Source: Camellia lanceoleosa (taxonomy: Eukaryota; Streptophyta; Magnoliopsida; Ericales; Theaceae). From it: a stretch of DNA of 64,000 nucleotides. The first letter of the stretch is position 1, and the number at the start of each line of letters is the position of its first letter. Location of the stretch: positions 58,119,438 to 58,183,437 of the forward strand of contig CM045761.1 in the NCBI GenBank assembly GCA_025200525.1, given 5' to 3'. The notes beneath the pieces are model-generated. The model saw only the letters and a program-made list of their open reading frames with translations. It searched no databases and was not told the DNA's origin. This document shows, piece by piece, positions 10,357-21,333 of this stretch. The translations under genes and the position numbers were made by a program.

Positions 10357-11512
10357 GGTTTTAAGTTTTTATCTATTTATTTTTAAAATTAATTTATATT
10401 CATAATTAGACAAAAAAATATCACTTTAACTGTCACATAATATATAAAATATGTTATTATATTATGATTTAAATTTGTGTCAAATATACGAGTTATATAT
10501 AATAAGATATTTTTATACCACATAGCTGTTAATGTAGTATTTTCTGTTTAATTTTAAATATAAATGAACTTTAGGAGTAAATTGAAAAAAACAAAAAACA
10601 AAAAACTTAAAACATGAAAAGTCAAAATGAAAAAATGATCAAATATAAAAGGAGCAAAATTTGTTAATAATATAAGCATTCTTTTATAATTTGCTCATAA
10701 TTTTCTTTGTTTAGTCAAATATGCACATTAAATAAAATTAATTTTTTTATTTTCAAACTAGAGCTTGACTTATTTATATAATGAGTTAATTATTTAAAAG
10801 TTCTATTTACAAATGTTGCGGTAATTTAGGTCCTATCAAAAAAAATTTGAATCAATAAGTCCTATTTAGTAAACCTGAGAATATTATCAGTTTTCTCCAA
10901 TTTTTTAAATTAAGAATGTTATCAATTTTCTATAGTAATGTTTCAAATAATTATTTCACTAATTGATAAAAAAACAAACAGAATATGATATTAAATGTTT
11001 TTACCCTTCTACTTATTAGTTTGATTCAATTATCCAATAAAACAGAGAATATTATTAATTTTTTTTAATTTTAAAACTGAAAATATTATCATTTTTTTTC
11101 ATTTTCATTTTTAATTTTATTCTTTTCAGTTTTGCACATCAATGTTTCATCATCATGCTCCTTTATAAATATAAAATTTTTAGTTTTGCAAAAAAAATAA
11201 AAATAATTCAATTTTTTTTGCACATAAATTTTTTTTTAAAAAAAAAATTCAATTTGAAAGTTGATGTTTTAAAGTTTTAAAAATAAAATAAATGTCAAAT
11301 CATTTTATTCCTTTATAGATAATTATAAATGATAAACAATCATTGTTTGAAAAGTAATTCTGACTATTAAAAAGTTTAATAGGACTTGAAGGTCAAAAAA
11401 ATCTTAATTAGGACTTAATGAAATATAAGTTTATAAATTAGAACTTGTGTGTAAATACCCCTTATATAATTGAGTTTATTCAAGCCAAGTTAAAAATAAA
11501 ATATCAGTGAAA
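10357..11512. other. AT-rich intergenic DNA, no gene seen
   Basis: The stretch is very AT-rich with many A and T homopolymers and stop codons in all frames. Short phrases such as AGTCCTATTTAG and TTAGGACTT near 10850 and 11380 are in opposite orientation and may mark a worn inverted-repeat element, but no clean ends or target duplication can be read. Confidence 0.6.
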
Positions 11513-11514
11513 CT

Positions 11515-11806
11515 ATAAAAAAAAATTCAAAAGTTTTACTTTTATAACAAAATATACCTTGAGTTTTTAATTTTGTCAAATTAAATTCAAATCTTTTAAT
11601 TTTTTTAAATCTAAATCATCTATAGTTTTCGTTAAGTAAAATGATATATTAGTCATTAAATTCCGTCAATTTTGCTTAACGAAAATACACAAATAATTTA
11701 GATTAAAAAATAAATCAAAAATTAGAATTTAAATTGGCACAATTAAAAATTTTAAAATTTATTTTGTTATAAGAATGAAATCTTAATTTTATTTTATTAT
11801 AATTTC
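11515..11806. mobile_element. Long inverted repeat (foldback-type MITE), about 290 bp
   Basis: The left arm (about 11515-11642) and right arm (about 11669-11806) are imperfect inverted copies. Matching pairs include TTTATAACAAAAT with ATTTTGTTATAA, TCTAAATCAT with an inverted ATAATTTAGA, and TTTTCGTTAAG with CTTAACGAAAA. The loop is about 25 bp. The whole unit could fold into one long hairpin. It lies some 440 bp upstream of the methyltransferase start codon. No certain target duplication was identified. Confidence 0.7.
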
Positions 11807-12018
11807 TTAAATACTTAATGAGTTGAGCTTGAAGAAAACTCGGCTCGTTTTTTCTTTTACCATCTTTTGGATTGTTTTGCGATTTAATTTAAAAAAAAAA
11901 AATTAAATCTGTAACTTTTAAAGAAAATAAAAAATGTGACCAAAATAATAAAAAATAAAAATTATAGTGACTTTTTTTTGACTTATGTTATCATTATGTT
12001 GTGGTATGGATTCTGACC

Positions 12019-12185
12019 AAAGGCCCTTGGCAATGACACACACATTTTCTAGTTTGGGCCCACTTCAAATAGGACCAATACAAAGCCAGAATAAAATTGG
12101 GCCCCCAGAGTTCCAGTATCTCCCTCCTCATCTTCTCAATCCACTCTCTCTCTCTCTCCTCTCCTCTTCTCTTTCTCGAACAATG
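12019..12185 (+). promoter_or_regulatory. Promoter and 5' leader of the plastid methyltransferase gene
   Basis: Two site-II type elements (TGGGCC) lie at 12055-12060 and 12098-12103, with a CCAAT box at 12074-12078 between them. A pyrimidine-rich CTCTCTCT leader follows at about 12140-12178. Site-II motifs bind TCP factors and are common in front of nuclear genes for organelle and ribosomal proteins; a CT-rich initiator without a strong TATA box is typical for plastid-related housekeeping genes. The binding-site assignment is motif matching only. Confidence 0.5.
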
Positions 12186-12244
12186 TCCTGATCAGATCGC
12201 TTTCACGTAGTAGAATTCTCACTGCTTTCACTTCGCATACGATC

Positions 12245-13435
12245 ATGGAAACAGCCTCTGTAGTCAGCTACTTCAAAGCAACTCCTCTTGGTTTTACTCT
12301 CTCAACAACTAACAGACTTTCTCTCAGACATTTTCACAAACACTTGCAGAGCAAAGTATCACTCAACAATAATCTCACTTCCATTCGAACCCCTTTGAAC
12401 TTGAAGTGCTCTTACTCACATCCATTGTCATCATCAGTGACTCCAAGGAAAACCCATTATCCTCAACCAATCAATTGCTCATATTCAAACACAACAAGCT
12501 CAGAGCCCAAAAAACCATTCTTGAAAAATCTCAAAAACCTCTCGTTCGATTCATTGAAAGCTAGTCTTTCTCGGTTAACCCCGATTGAGGTCTGTAAATG
12601 GTCTTTGGTCTTGTCTGTATCAATTGCGGTGACGAAATGGACTGTGAATTTGCTGCTAAACCCTTTCTTCTGGATGTATTTCAGCTGGGCTTGGCTGTTC
12701 TGGCCATGGTTTGTGGCATTGGGTGTTGCAATTTACGGCCTCTATTGCCTTCGCAAGCATTTGCACGATGAAGCCAATATATTTGAGCAATTGGCAATTG
12801 TTACTTCGGCTTTTACTTGGCTGACTCTTGTTCCACCTGCCCATTTCAATGGCTTCCTTGAAGGATGGCCTTTTGTGTTCTTTTTGGTGTACCACTATTT
12901 CTTCTTCTTCAATGTGAGTGTTCGAAAGCGAATGTATGGCGATTACAACCCTCGTGAGCATGATCCCAAGTGGGATATTAGCCTCCCCAATTGGTATCGC
13001 CTTCTGTTTTGTGCTGGAATCATGGTTGGTCATTGGCTTGCGGCATTTGAAGGGCCAGAGCTTCACCTTATCCCGGGTGGGTGGAACAATTTGTGGGTTT
13101 GGGTTTTGATATTGTTAACTCTGTTCACACAATATCATTCTACATTGTATCTTGCAAAGTATTCAGAGAAAGTGGTTGTACCGACAGCAGTTGTGCAGTT
13201 TGGGCCATATAGATGGGTTCGCCATCCGATATATGCATCTACAATGCTTCTGTTTGTAACTTACTGTGTTGCTCTACGAGCACCTTTGAGCTTACTATTT
13301 GTTGTTGCGGTCTGTTTGATGTATTATGAGCAGAAGGCAAGGTTGGAGGAGGCTTTGATGGTAGAAACTTTTGGGGTGGCATACACGGAATACATGAACA
13401 AAGTTCGGTACAAGTTCATCCCTTTTGTTTATTAG
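12245..13435 (+). CDS. Plastid-targeted ICMT/phospholipid-methyltransferase-like membrane protein
   Basis: A single-exon ORF of 396 codons. Residues 1 to about 70 are rich in Ser, Thr and basic residues with almost no acid, as in a chloroplast transit peptide. Several membrane segments follow: about 120-175 (Trp/Leu-rich), 185-220, 250-275 and 285-300. The C-terminus carries FGPYRWVRHPIYAS (about 319-332), the GxxRxxRHPxY signature shared by isoprenylcysteine carboxyl methyltransferases, PEMT and NnrU-type enzymes, then MYYEQKARLEEALM and a final FGVAYTEYM block, where the conserved Glu pair helps bind SAM. It is thus likely a SAM-dependent methyltransferase of a plastid membrane; the substrate is unknown. 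The start is supported by the transit peptide beginning at once. It is intact, and the only long host protein gene in the window. Confidence 0.93.
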   Translation: METASVVSYFKATPLGFTLSTTNRLSLRHFHKHLQSKVSLNNNLTSIRTPLNLKCSYSHPLSSSVTPRKTHYPQPINCSYSNTTSSEPKKPFLKNLKNLSFDSLKASLSRLTPIEVCKWSLVLSVSIAVTKWTVNLLLNPFFWMYFSWAWLFWPWFVALGVAIYGLYCLRKHLHDEANIFEQLAIVTSAFTWLTLVPPAHFNGFLEGWPFVFFLVYHYFFFFNVSVRKRMYGDYNPREHDPKWDISLPNWYRLLFCAGIMVGHWLAAFEGPELHLIPGGWNNLWVWVLILLTLFTQYHSTLYLAKYSEKVVVPTAVVQFGPYRWVRHPIYASTMLLFVTYCVALRAPLSLLFVVAVCLMYYEQKARLEEALMVETFGVAYTEYMNKVRYKFIPFVY

Positions 13436-14906
13436 TTGGTTTTCAGGTATGCTGAATCTTTATTGTGTATTAATGCGTGGACTTCTGGGATTTGATTTTA
13501 AAACCAAAAAAATTGAAGATGCTAGGTTTTGCAGAGCATATTTGCATGTTTTGGTGATTGTTACATTTAATATTTTGTTTGTCTCCTGTAGGTTTATAGT
13601 TCCATATCTTAGTTGAGGCATTTTTTTTTCTTTACTTTGTTATGCATTTTTTTTCTTTACTTTGTTGCCTTGGTTTAGATTGAGTTTTGCTAAATTTGTT
13701 CTGCTAATAGTGTGGCCAGGTATAGTGGGATCAGCTTATGGTACCATCCTATAACATTTCAGTTTTTGAATCATCAAGACAGACCTGATTAAGATGAGTT
13801 TTTGATCAAATATAATATTGAGTGTGTAACCCACCTTTTTCTTCATTGCATTTGCTTGCGAAGATTCTAGCCATCATTTCTTGAAAAGGCAAACATTCAA
13901 TGATTTTTTGTGTATTCAGTTTGTGGTGTGGATTGCATTTGACAGATTAAAAGATTTGCTTATCTCCCTTGCTGATGCTTATTATGATGATGCTCAAATG
14001 GTTAGGCTGACATGGTGGTATCAGATCCTACTGGTTTATGGGATAGTGTCAGTAAGTTTAAGCTTCACATGGATAATAAGGTTAAAGTAGTTTCTCTGGC
14101 TTTACTTTCCCCATGAAATGGCTTTCATGACCACTACCACGATGTGTCTACCAATTCATTCCATGTGCTAACCATGGAGTGATAACTTGAAATGATTGCC
14201 AAAAACATTGATCACATCCTCTAAAGAAGTGAGAATAGAAAACATTGATCACATCCTCCAAGCCATAGTTTAGTGTTGTAACTAATGTTCTATTCCCATT
14301 GTTGCAACTTGCATCTGACATTCACTACCTAAAAATACACAATTCATGAAAATATGGAGTCAGGTTTCAGAATATTGGCAAGTCTTGCTCAAATGCAATA
14401 CCATTTCATGACATTTAGGAAAGGCTATAATTTAGGTTGATACTTTGGTAGAATTCACAAAATTATCAGCCAGGTCTGCCAGATTTTGTCTCTTATTTCT
14501 GCTATTTTGCAAAATTTTGGGAAGCTTGAGTTGTGCAGATAGGGTTAGGAATTGGGACACAATTTGTGCATCTACAAATCACAGTGGTCAGTATGTCATT
14601 GAGTCGCCCAAAATCTGTCTGGTCAGTTTTTGTACCATTCAACTCAATCATAGTTGTCTTACTTAGGATGGGCATTCTGTGCTTAAAACAAGCTCTTAAT
14701 TACAAAATTGGAATAATAAAAGTGACTGCGAAGATCTATTTGTTTATGTATGAACTGCTATACAATGAGGTTTGATATTATTTATATATATATAAATTCA
14801 GATTCAAATGCTAAATTGTATAACATGATTGTGACTGTCCCGTATTGGGTCATATTCTGCATTGGTTGTTCTACATGAACTTAAGAATGAAAATAAAGAA
14901 GAGTTA
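13436..14906. other. 3' UTR and intergenic DNA downstream of the methyltransferase gene
   Basis: No coding region is convincing here. T-rich sequence follows the stop codon, and a possible 3'-UTR intron could run from the GT at 13447 to an AG before GTTTATAG at about 13592, but this is only a pattern match. A 24-bp phrase with the core ACATTGATCACATCCTC occurs twice at about 14202 and 14240, a small local duplication. Confidence 0.4.
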
Positions 14907-14914
14907 CTTGTATT

Positions 14915-15272
14915 CTATGTTACATGGACTCGGGTACGGGTGTCGGGTGCGGGTATGTATTTAGAGGTCGGACTCATCAAATCATAAATTTAAAAATACG
15001 CGGACTCGGGAAAAAAATGTCATATTTTTATATTTTTAATTTAATATGTGAAATAAAATGGTATTATATTTAACTTATAGTGTCAAAATGACATTTATAG
15101 CAATTATACAACAATATGTACATATAATAATAGTGTTATATACAATTATATAAGAAGTATCCGTTAAAAAGTATCCGTTAAAAAGTATCCGACACATATC
15201 CCATACCCTTGTCCGAGTGTTGGGTGTCCGACACGGGTATTTGATTTATTTTGAAGAGTCCATGTAACATAG
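14915..15272. mobile_element. Non-autonomous hAT-type element (358 bp) with perfect 8-bp TSD
   Basis: Terminal inverted repeats CTATGTTACATGGACTC and GAGTCCATGTAACATAG are perfect over 17 bp. The flanks carry an exact 8-bp duplication, CTTGTATT, at 14907-14914 and 15273-15280. Subterminal GGGTACGGGTGTCGG and its inverted partner near 15230 extend the symmetry. There is no ORF inside. TSD length points to the hAT superfamily (P elements also make 8 bp but are rare in plants). Confidence 0.92.
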
Positions 15273-15280
15273 CTTGTATT

Positions 15281-16528
15281 AGCTTATTCCAGTTGAAATG
15301 ACTACCAAATCCCAATTTGATTTATCTCATTTAAAGCTGTTATCCCTCACTTTTACAGTTTAAACCGATGTAGTTGTGTGAGACTTGAGATGTAAACATG
15401 TTATAAAAGAAAAAGTGAAGATTTACCACTAGGTAAAAGCTATACTCATTCTTATTTGTACAGTATTATCTTCTCACACTATGCTTGAGCTATTCCTATG
15501 ACATAGTGAGCTATGCACTGGAAAAGTGTACATGATTGGGGTGTTATTAGTTTAATTTAATTTTTGCATATTCTTTTCATGAATTATTAGTTTAATTTAA
15601 TTTAAATAACTTAAGGAATTCTATGATGGTTTAATTGAATGAAAAGAGGATCCGGATTTAGTAAGACTTTGGTCTGATGTTTACCTCTTTGTAAGTTATT
15701 TTATGGTTATTTATGTTTCATATTGCGAAGCAAAAGTTTCCTGTATTATGGTTCTACAACGAAACTTGAACAATGCCGATAAAAAGAAAAAGAAAAAATT
15801 AAACTTCAGCGACTGTTTCTTAGAGAAACAGGGGTATTATGTTCAAATTGAGGGTGAGATTGATTTGGAAGATTCTTTATGCCCATCCAAATCTTAAGGA
15901 TCTCCACTGTTAGGTCACTGTCTGTATTGTGTATAACATATGCTCTTCATCTGAAAATCAGTGGTTAGATTTGTTTCTAGTTCACTCATTTAAAACTCTG
16001 GATTGAACCAGCTCAGAAGAATGCCCTTTTTCCTCTGTGGTGTTTGTAGAATGAAGAGAAAAGGCAGAGGTTGTGCTAACACCACCTTCAAGTTACATAT
16101 ATTCATTTATTTGAAATTGTAGTACAGGAAAGCTGATATCTTTCCTATATGTGGGGATAGTCAAAGTGCTTGTTATGCTTTGTTGATTCCTTATTGGGAG
16201 TCAATTTCATGCTGCAATGATTATATTAAGAAAGAATGTGAAGTATAATATTGTGGTTTATGATAAACTAGGGCAGTTGTTTAATGCAGCAGTAGGGCTT
16301 GGGTTATTGAGCATTAGAATGAGGTTTGACTGTCAAAATCCATTATTTTTCTGGTATTGTGCTGTCAAAATCCAGATTGAATTGCAGGTGATAATTTTAG
16401 AGGGATTTTGTTAGCGTGTGCATATTCTGCCTGAAAGTAAGTGCAATAAAAAAATATACAATATTTTAGAGCATACTTAACATGTGCCCACCAAGACTCA
16501 TTTTAGGGTTAGCCAAACTCGATTGTTT
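15281..16528. other. Intergenic DNA, no gene seen
   Basis: AT-rich sequence without a supported gene. The 64-codon open frame at 15703-15897 has no recognisable motif and includes a poly-Lys run from an A-rich tract. A short tandem repeat (TTAGTTTAATTTAATTT) occurs at about 15546 and 15587. Confidence 0.5.
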
Positions 16529-16531
16529 TAA

Positions 16532-16760
16532 AGCCTCGTTTGGCAAGAGACTATTTTAGTCAAAAAGTTAAAAAGTTACTAAAAAAGCCAAAAAGCCAAC
16601 AACTCATATCAAAAAGTCAAAAATTCACTTTTCTCTCTACTTTTTGTACATCTTTTCGTAAAAAGCTAAAAAGTCATCCCAAACATACTAGTTTTTTTTA
16701 CATCACATTTTAGCCAAATAGCCAAAAAGTTACTAAATTAGCTTGTTCCCAAACGAGGCC
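16532..16760. mobile_element. Tourist-like MITE, 229 bp, TSD TAA
   Basis: The ends are AGCCTCGTTTGG and CCAAACGAGGCC, flanked by TAA at 16529-16531 and 16761-16763. The inside shares the ACATCTTTTCGTAAAAAG motif with the elements at 7004 (reverse strand) and 17033. The first base of the left TIR is A where other members have G. Confidence 0.88.
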
Positions 16761-17032
16761 TAAATATAAGGCAGTCAAGTCACAAGATAGCTGTAAATAA
16801 GTTAAGCCAGAAAGAATTGTTGTTAGTCTTGCAACAATGAGTTGTGAGACAATAAAAGATGCTAGAAGGAGACCCATAACACTCTTCGAGTAGCCTCTGC
16901 GGAGGCCCACTTCCATCCTGTAAGGGAGCCGTGAAATGTTATCTTTCTTTCTGTTTTTTAAAAATTTACACACACATATGTAGAAATACAATTTTGGCAT
17001 AGAATTTGTTGGTTTCTGTTAATGTTAATTTA

Positions 17033-17171
17033 GGCCTTGTTTGGCATAACCTATATAATCCATCTTTTTATCTTTTTATCTTTTTTTCATCACATCACCT
17101 CTCTACTTTTCTGCACATCTTTTCGTAAAAAGACAAAAAGTACACTTTTGTAGGACACCCCAAACCAACCC
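17033..17171. mobile_element. Tourist-like MITE, 139 bp, TSD TTA
   Basis: The left end is GGCCTTGTTTGGCATAA and the right end, inverted, GGGTTGGTTTGGGGTGT; both are Tourist-type. TTA is duplicated at 17030-17032 and 17172-17174. The core TCTGCACATCTTTTCGTAAA is nearly identical to the MITE in the left retroelement, so the two are the same family on opposite strands. Confidence 0.85.
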
Positions 17172-17174
17172 TTA

Positions 17175-17860
17175 AATTACACTGGATGATGTGATTCTTT
17201 TCAATCTTTGGTTATTCTTTTTGATTTAGGAAGCATTTCCTTTTACTGTGTTGAATGGAGAAGAAATACAATTAAACCAGTTTTCACTAGTAGAGAAATC
17301 TTTATCGGGTTGTTTTTACAGATTCGAGTAATTTGTGGGATTTTTTTCTTTATAATTTTTTTTTTATTATCTACGAGTATGATATTTCCTCTGCATCACT
17401 GAGAGCATTGTAAGTAGATGTCATAGCATCAATATTTATGAATTTGTGCATCAGTAAGTCAATGTGGTGACCTTTGTGATTGTGTGTGACAGCTAGGTTT
17501 TGTCAACATCTGAGGATATGCTCCACATAAATGTGTTATGGATTAGGGAATTGAAATTTCTTTGGTGTAACAGTCACATGCGTGCAATGGACAAATATTA
17601 CTTCATTTCTACTTGTCTTAGCTGTACTTCAGATTGTTCTCTGAATTTAGAATGAGTTTATTTATCTTTCGAAGGGTTGAATGTTCAGAAATGTTTTGCT
17701 TCAAAATGATTAAAATTCTTAAGAATAGGTTCATTTGTGAAAGGGCACGTCGCGTTTTAACGCCTTTTTGGTAATGGCTTGTGTTTTCTTAGAAAACAAT
17801 TGTTGTATGCCTATGGTCATCATTTCATACTTTTTCTCAAGCTATTGTGTTGAGAAATGG
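17175..17860. other. Intergenic DNA, no gene seen
   Basis: No ORF with a recognisable motif, RNA gene or clear repeat was found in this stretch. Confidence 0.5.
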
Positions 17861-18020
17861 TTCTCATTTCTGTTACCTCGAAATTTACTCTGAATAGTAA
17901 ATTGCTCGACATTTGTTTCAAATTGTGGCAATAAATGTGCCATGTCTTGAGCAGGGGGAGACTAAACCATGATGGGTACACCCTGTATCGGAACCTTTTC
18001 TTTTGGGCTTACGAGTGTAC
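17861..18020 (+). repeat. 160-bp direct repeat, copy 1 (R)
   Basis: This 160-bp block recurs in the same orientation at 19498-19657 with only three base differences. The homology stops sharply on both sides: GTGTAC is followed by GGG here and by CCG in the second copy. The segment includes CTTGAGCAGGGGGAGACTAA, which could pass for a splice acceptor, but no gene could be recognised. The two copies bracket 1477 bp of foreign-looking sequence. Confidence 0.95.
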
Positions 18021-18531
18021 GGGAAAGAAATAAATCTTATCGTATAATCCTGTTGATCAAGTCTGCGTTCCTCCGTACGTCGTCGCTTTATTCCCTGAGA
18101 ACACAAACGTGAGCTAGTCGGCGGGTGTGTGTCGGAAATCTCTCCGATGCCTAAGTCAGCAAAATAGACAAGTAGACAAAAGCTCTGTGTATTCGGAAAT
18201 CAAAGTTGTGTTACCTCTTCATAGGTGACGTTGTGAGCTTTTATAAGTTCTGTGTGGCACAATCCTAGTCGACTCTTATTCCTCCATGTAGAGTCCTCCT
18301 AGGATTCATACTCTTAAAAGATAATGCTTATCCTTTATCACCCCTCACTGCTTAAACCAAGTGAGATGGTTTTATTATGGTCGGATTCCAATATGACCGA
18401 AGTAAGCATGGCCATGCTAAGCTGCTGAATAAACCGAACTACACTTAGTTCGGTTCTTCCTTTTACTGCTCTTACTTTGGTTCTAATTGTACAAACCGTG
18501 CTAATAATTTCCTATGCTTGACCGAGCTAGC
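18021..18531. other. Insert sequence, LTR-like, left of the hAT element
   Basis: GC-balanced sequence unlike its AT-rich surroundings. With 19196-19497 it forms one block, interrupted by the hAT at 18540-19187. It may be an LTR fragment: the far end contains TATGGGCC-type phrases and stops in CTCTCA. No PBS, polypurine tract or paired LTR was found, so the class is left open. Confidence 0.35.
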
Positions 18532-18539
18532 TATGCTAC

Positions 18540-19187
18540 TAGGGGTGAGCATGGTCCGAATTGGGGTAAAATCAGGACTAATCCGTTATCTACGGTTCCT
18601 GAAAAATTGGAACCAATCCAATCCGTTTAAATCATGGAACCAATTCGAACTAATCCATTTAAATACGAATTGGATCGGTTTAGGACCACGGATTCACATA
18701 ATTAAATAACAAAAAAATATATATATAAAACACTTTAATTTCATAAAAATATAAACATAGCGCTATATTAGTTCCACAATAACAACATGTTTTTCTATAA
18801 TAATGATATACTGTTCTAGAATTTAAACAACCATAAGAAAACTGGTTTAATCATAAGTATTTAGACCATTACAAATTAAAACTAAAAACTAACAAACAAA
18901 AGTAATAAAAGAAGATATTATATGGTTTTAGGTTTGAGTTTAGATTTTATATAAAATAAGAGAAGATACTATTGGGGAGGATGTATAATAAAAATATAGA
19001 TTATTTGTATACAGTTCGGATCGGTTCCAATCCGGAACCGTGGGGTTTAATCCGAAACCAATCCGTGGACTACGGATTTTTAATTCTTCAATCCGGAACC
19101 AAACCACGGATTCAAAAAACCAATCCAAACCTATCGGATTGATCGAATCGATGACTACTGATTTTACAGATTCCTTGCTCAAATTTC
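18540..19187. mobile_element. Non-autonomous hAT element copy 1, 648 bp, TSD TATGCTAC
   Basis: The left end is TAGGGGTGAGCATGG, a hAT-type terminus. The right end TTGCTCAAATTTC is a worn inverted match. The 8-bp duplication TATGCTAC is exact at 18532-18539 and 19188-19195. Subterminal AATCCG-type motifs occur many times on both sides of an AT-rich centre. A close relative lies at 24359-24986. The ORF at 19040-19534 merely crosses this end and is not a gene. Confidence 0.9.
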
Positions 19188-19199
19188 TATGCTACGCCA

Positions 19200-19420
19200 A
19201 GAACCGGACTAACTCTGAGTGTGGTAACCCGGTCGACCGAGTTATCCGCAGTACTCTCCTGGGCCGAGATAACAATAGGTTCTCTGGGACCGGTCTAACT
19301 CTAAAACTTTGGGACCGGACTAGATTCAAGCTTCTTCTGGACCGGAGTAACTTTAAGGCCGTTCTAGGCCGGACTAACTCTAAGGCCTTTCTAGGACCAG
19401 TCTACCGCCAAGGTTTTTCT
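19200..19420. repeat. Degenerate 27-28 bp minisatellite (ACCGGACTAACTCTAAGG-type)
   Basis: Six or so units with the core GGACCGGACTAACTCTAAGG follow one another at about 28-bp steps, each with several changes. The array is inside the insert bracketed by the 160-bp repeats. Confidence 0.7.
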
Positions 19421-19497
19421 ACTCAGCCCTTCGTATTGTGGCCCATAACGGCCCATTATCCAGCTCGGCCCAATTTTCACATAAATTACCCTCTCAG

Positions 19498-19657
19498 TTC
19501 TCATTTCTGTTACCTCAAAATTTACTTTGAATAGTAAATTGCTCGACGTTTGTTTCAAATTGTGGCAATAAATGTGCCATGTCTTGAGCAGGGGGAGACT
19601 AAACCATGATGGGTACACCCTGTATCGGAACCTTTTCTTTTGGGCTTACGAGTGTAC
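19498..19657 (+). repeat. 160-bp direct repeat, copy 2 (R')
   Basis: Same orientation as 17861-18020, with three differences, all transitions. Downstream it continues into sequence not present after copy 1. A short frame (about 19605-19680) beginning MMGTPCIGTF can be read in both copies, but it has no recognisable relative. Confidence 0.95.
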
Positions 19658-19800
19658 CCGGGGCAAAACTAATACTCTAGGTACATGTAGATCTTCGTCT
19701 CACATGTCTCCTAAATTACAATGAATGGTGTTCGATAGAAAAGGTTAGTGTGAAGGCCTTGTGGCAGGAAAATCAGAAAAAAATTGAGACATAGATATGA

Positions 19801-20248
19801 GGGCCCGTTTGTTTTGGGTTATGTAGATGGAAGGGGATTAGGATGGTGGAGGTGTTATTTAGTGTTGTGTTTGTTTGTAGAGTTGGGGAGGGGATTAGGA
19901 TGGTGGAGGTGATATAGATAGAGGTTGGAGAGGGGATTGAGATGCAGGTTGGGGAGATGGTATTAGAAAAATAGTGAGGGGATTAGAAATTTATTTATTT
20001 ATTTTTTATTTTTTTATATATTGGGAATTTTTTTTTATAAATATTAATATTTAATTTTTTATATTTTTTTTATTTGTTTTATTATTTTATATAAAAATAA
20101 TTTAACAATTCCTACACTAACAACTATTATCAAAACAAACACAATTTTACTTAATTCTCTCACTATCAATCTTCTCATTATCAATCTCCTCACTAACAAT
20201 TCCCTCACTATGAATCTCTTTCATTCTATCTCTGAAAACAAACGGGAT
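19801..20248. mobile_element. Probable MITE, about 448 bp, ends GCCCGTTTGTTTT / AAAACAAACGGG
   Basis: The inverted termini CCCGTTTGTTTT and AAAACAAACGGG bracket a segment with internal near-repeats (GGGGATTAGGATGGTGGAGG twice; CTCACTATCAATC-type phrases three times). No convincing target-site duplication could be read, so the exact ends and class are uncertain. Confidence 0.6.
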
Positions 20249-21320
20249 AAGGAAAAAATAAAATAAATTTGAGTTAGAAAAATGACCCGTGTAGCATACA
20301 CCTCTTCATCAATTTGAAGTATATTTTTTTTTGATTCAATTTGAAGTTGGAGCTATCACAATAGTGTTATACATAATACATATACATGAAATTTACAATT
20401 TGTTGGGGTAAGTCCAAAGTTTTCAAACACAATATTCCAAAGTCTACACTATTTTCTAGGCAGTGTTTTAATTTTTTTTTGAATAAGGGTGTATTATACT
20501 TTATGTCATTGCATTTTATATTGAATTTCACTTTAATTTCTCATTTTTCAATTATAACAGTCAATTCCTTATATTTTTGGTCAAATTAAAACGTGTATTT
20601 CCTGTTAGTTTAGTGTTAATAAGATTGACAGAACTTGTTTTGTGAGCAATACATGAGATTGTTTCTCGCCTCATGAACACTCTTACAATTTTACAAAAAT
20701 GCCACTTTAGGTAAATGGACAAAAGAATGATATTGTAATTTGACTTAAAATGTAAAAGATTTAAAATTGTGAGATGATAATTTATTAGTAAAGTTAGATT
20801 ACAATTAAGAAGATCACCACTAATCTATCAATTTATTAAATTCCTCATCTTCCTTTTACCACACCCTAAAGAGTGGTTACAAGACTTTGGGTCAAACCCA
20901 AGGGCAAGTTGTATAATACTATTGGATTGGTAAGATTCATTGCAATTTTTATTTCAGTGATTTAAATTATTATCTTGATAATTACAATGTATAGATCATT
21001 TATAAATAAATAAATTTTATTAATTCAATAATTATATTCAAAAAAATATATTACATTTATTTATTGAAAAAAACTACTGTAGATGACAATTATAGTTTTA
21101 AAAACATATTGTTTATATTTTATTTATTTATTGAAAAATATGATAAAATTAAGTGATTATTATAAAGAAAAATTAGTCTAACATTTCTCTCTAACTTTTT
21201 ATAGTAAGAGAGATACACAATTTTTTTATTTTATTTTATTTTATTTTATTTATTTATTTATTTTTTAACTTAAGATCCCTCACCCGTTTCTTCAAACTAT
21301 TTCCCCCCAAAAATTGCCAA
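20249..21320. other. AT-rich intergenic DNA, no gene seen
   Basis: Long A/T tracts and a (TTTTA)n/(TTTA)n microsatellite at about 21217-21265. Nothing coding is supported. Confidence 0.5.
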
Positions 21321-21333
21321 GCTCTCTCCCTCT

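Noticed and set aside
11985..12191. 68-codon open frame before the methyltransferase gene
   Set aside because: It covers the promoter elements and CT-rich leader and has no recognisable motif; at best a chance frame.
17861..19657. 160-bp repeats as the two terminal repeats of a TRIM-type retroelement
   Set aside because: The repeats do not have TG...CA ends, and no PBS or polypurine tract is next to them.
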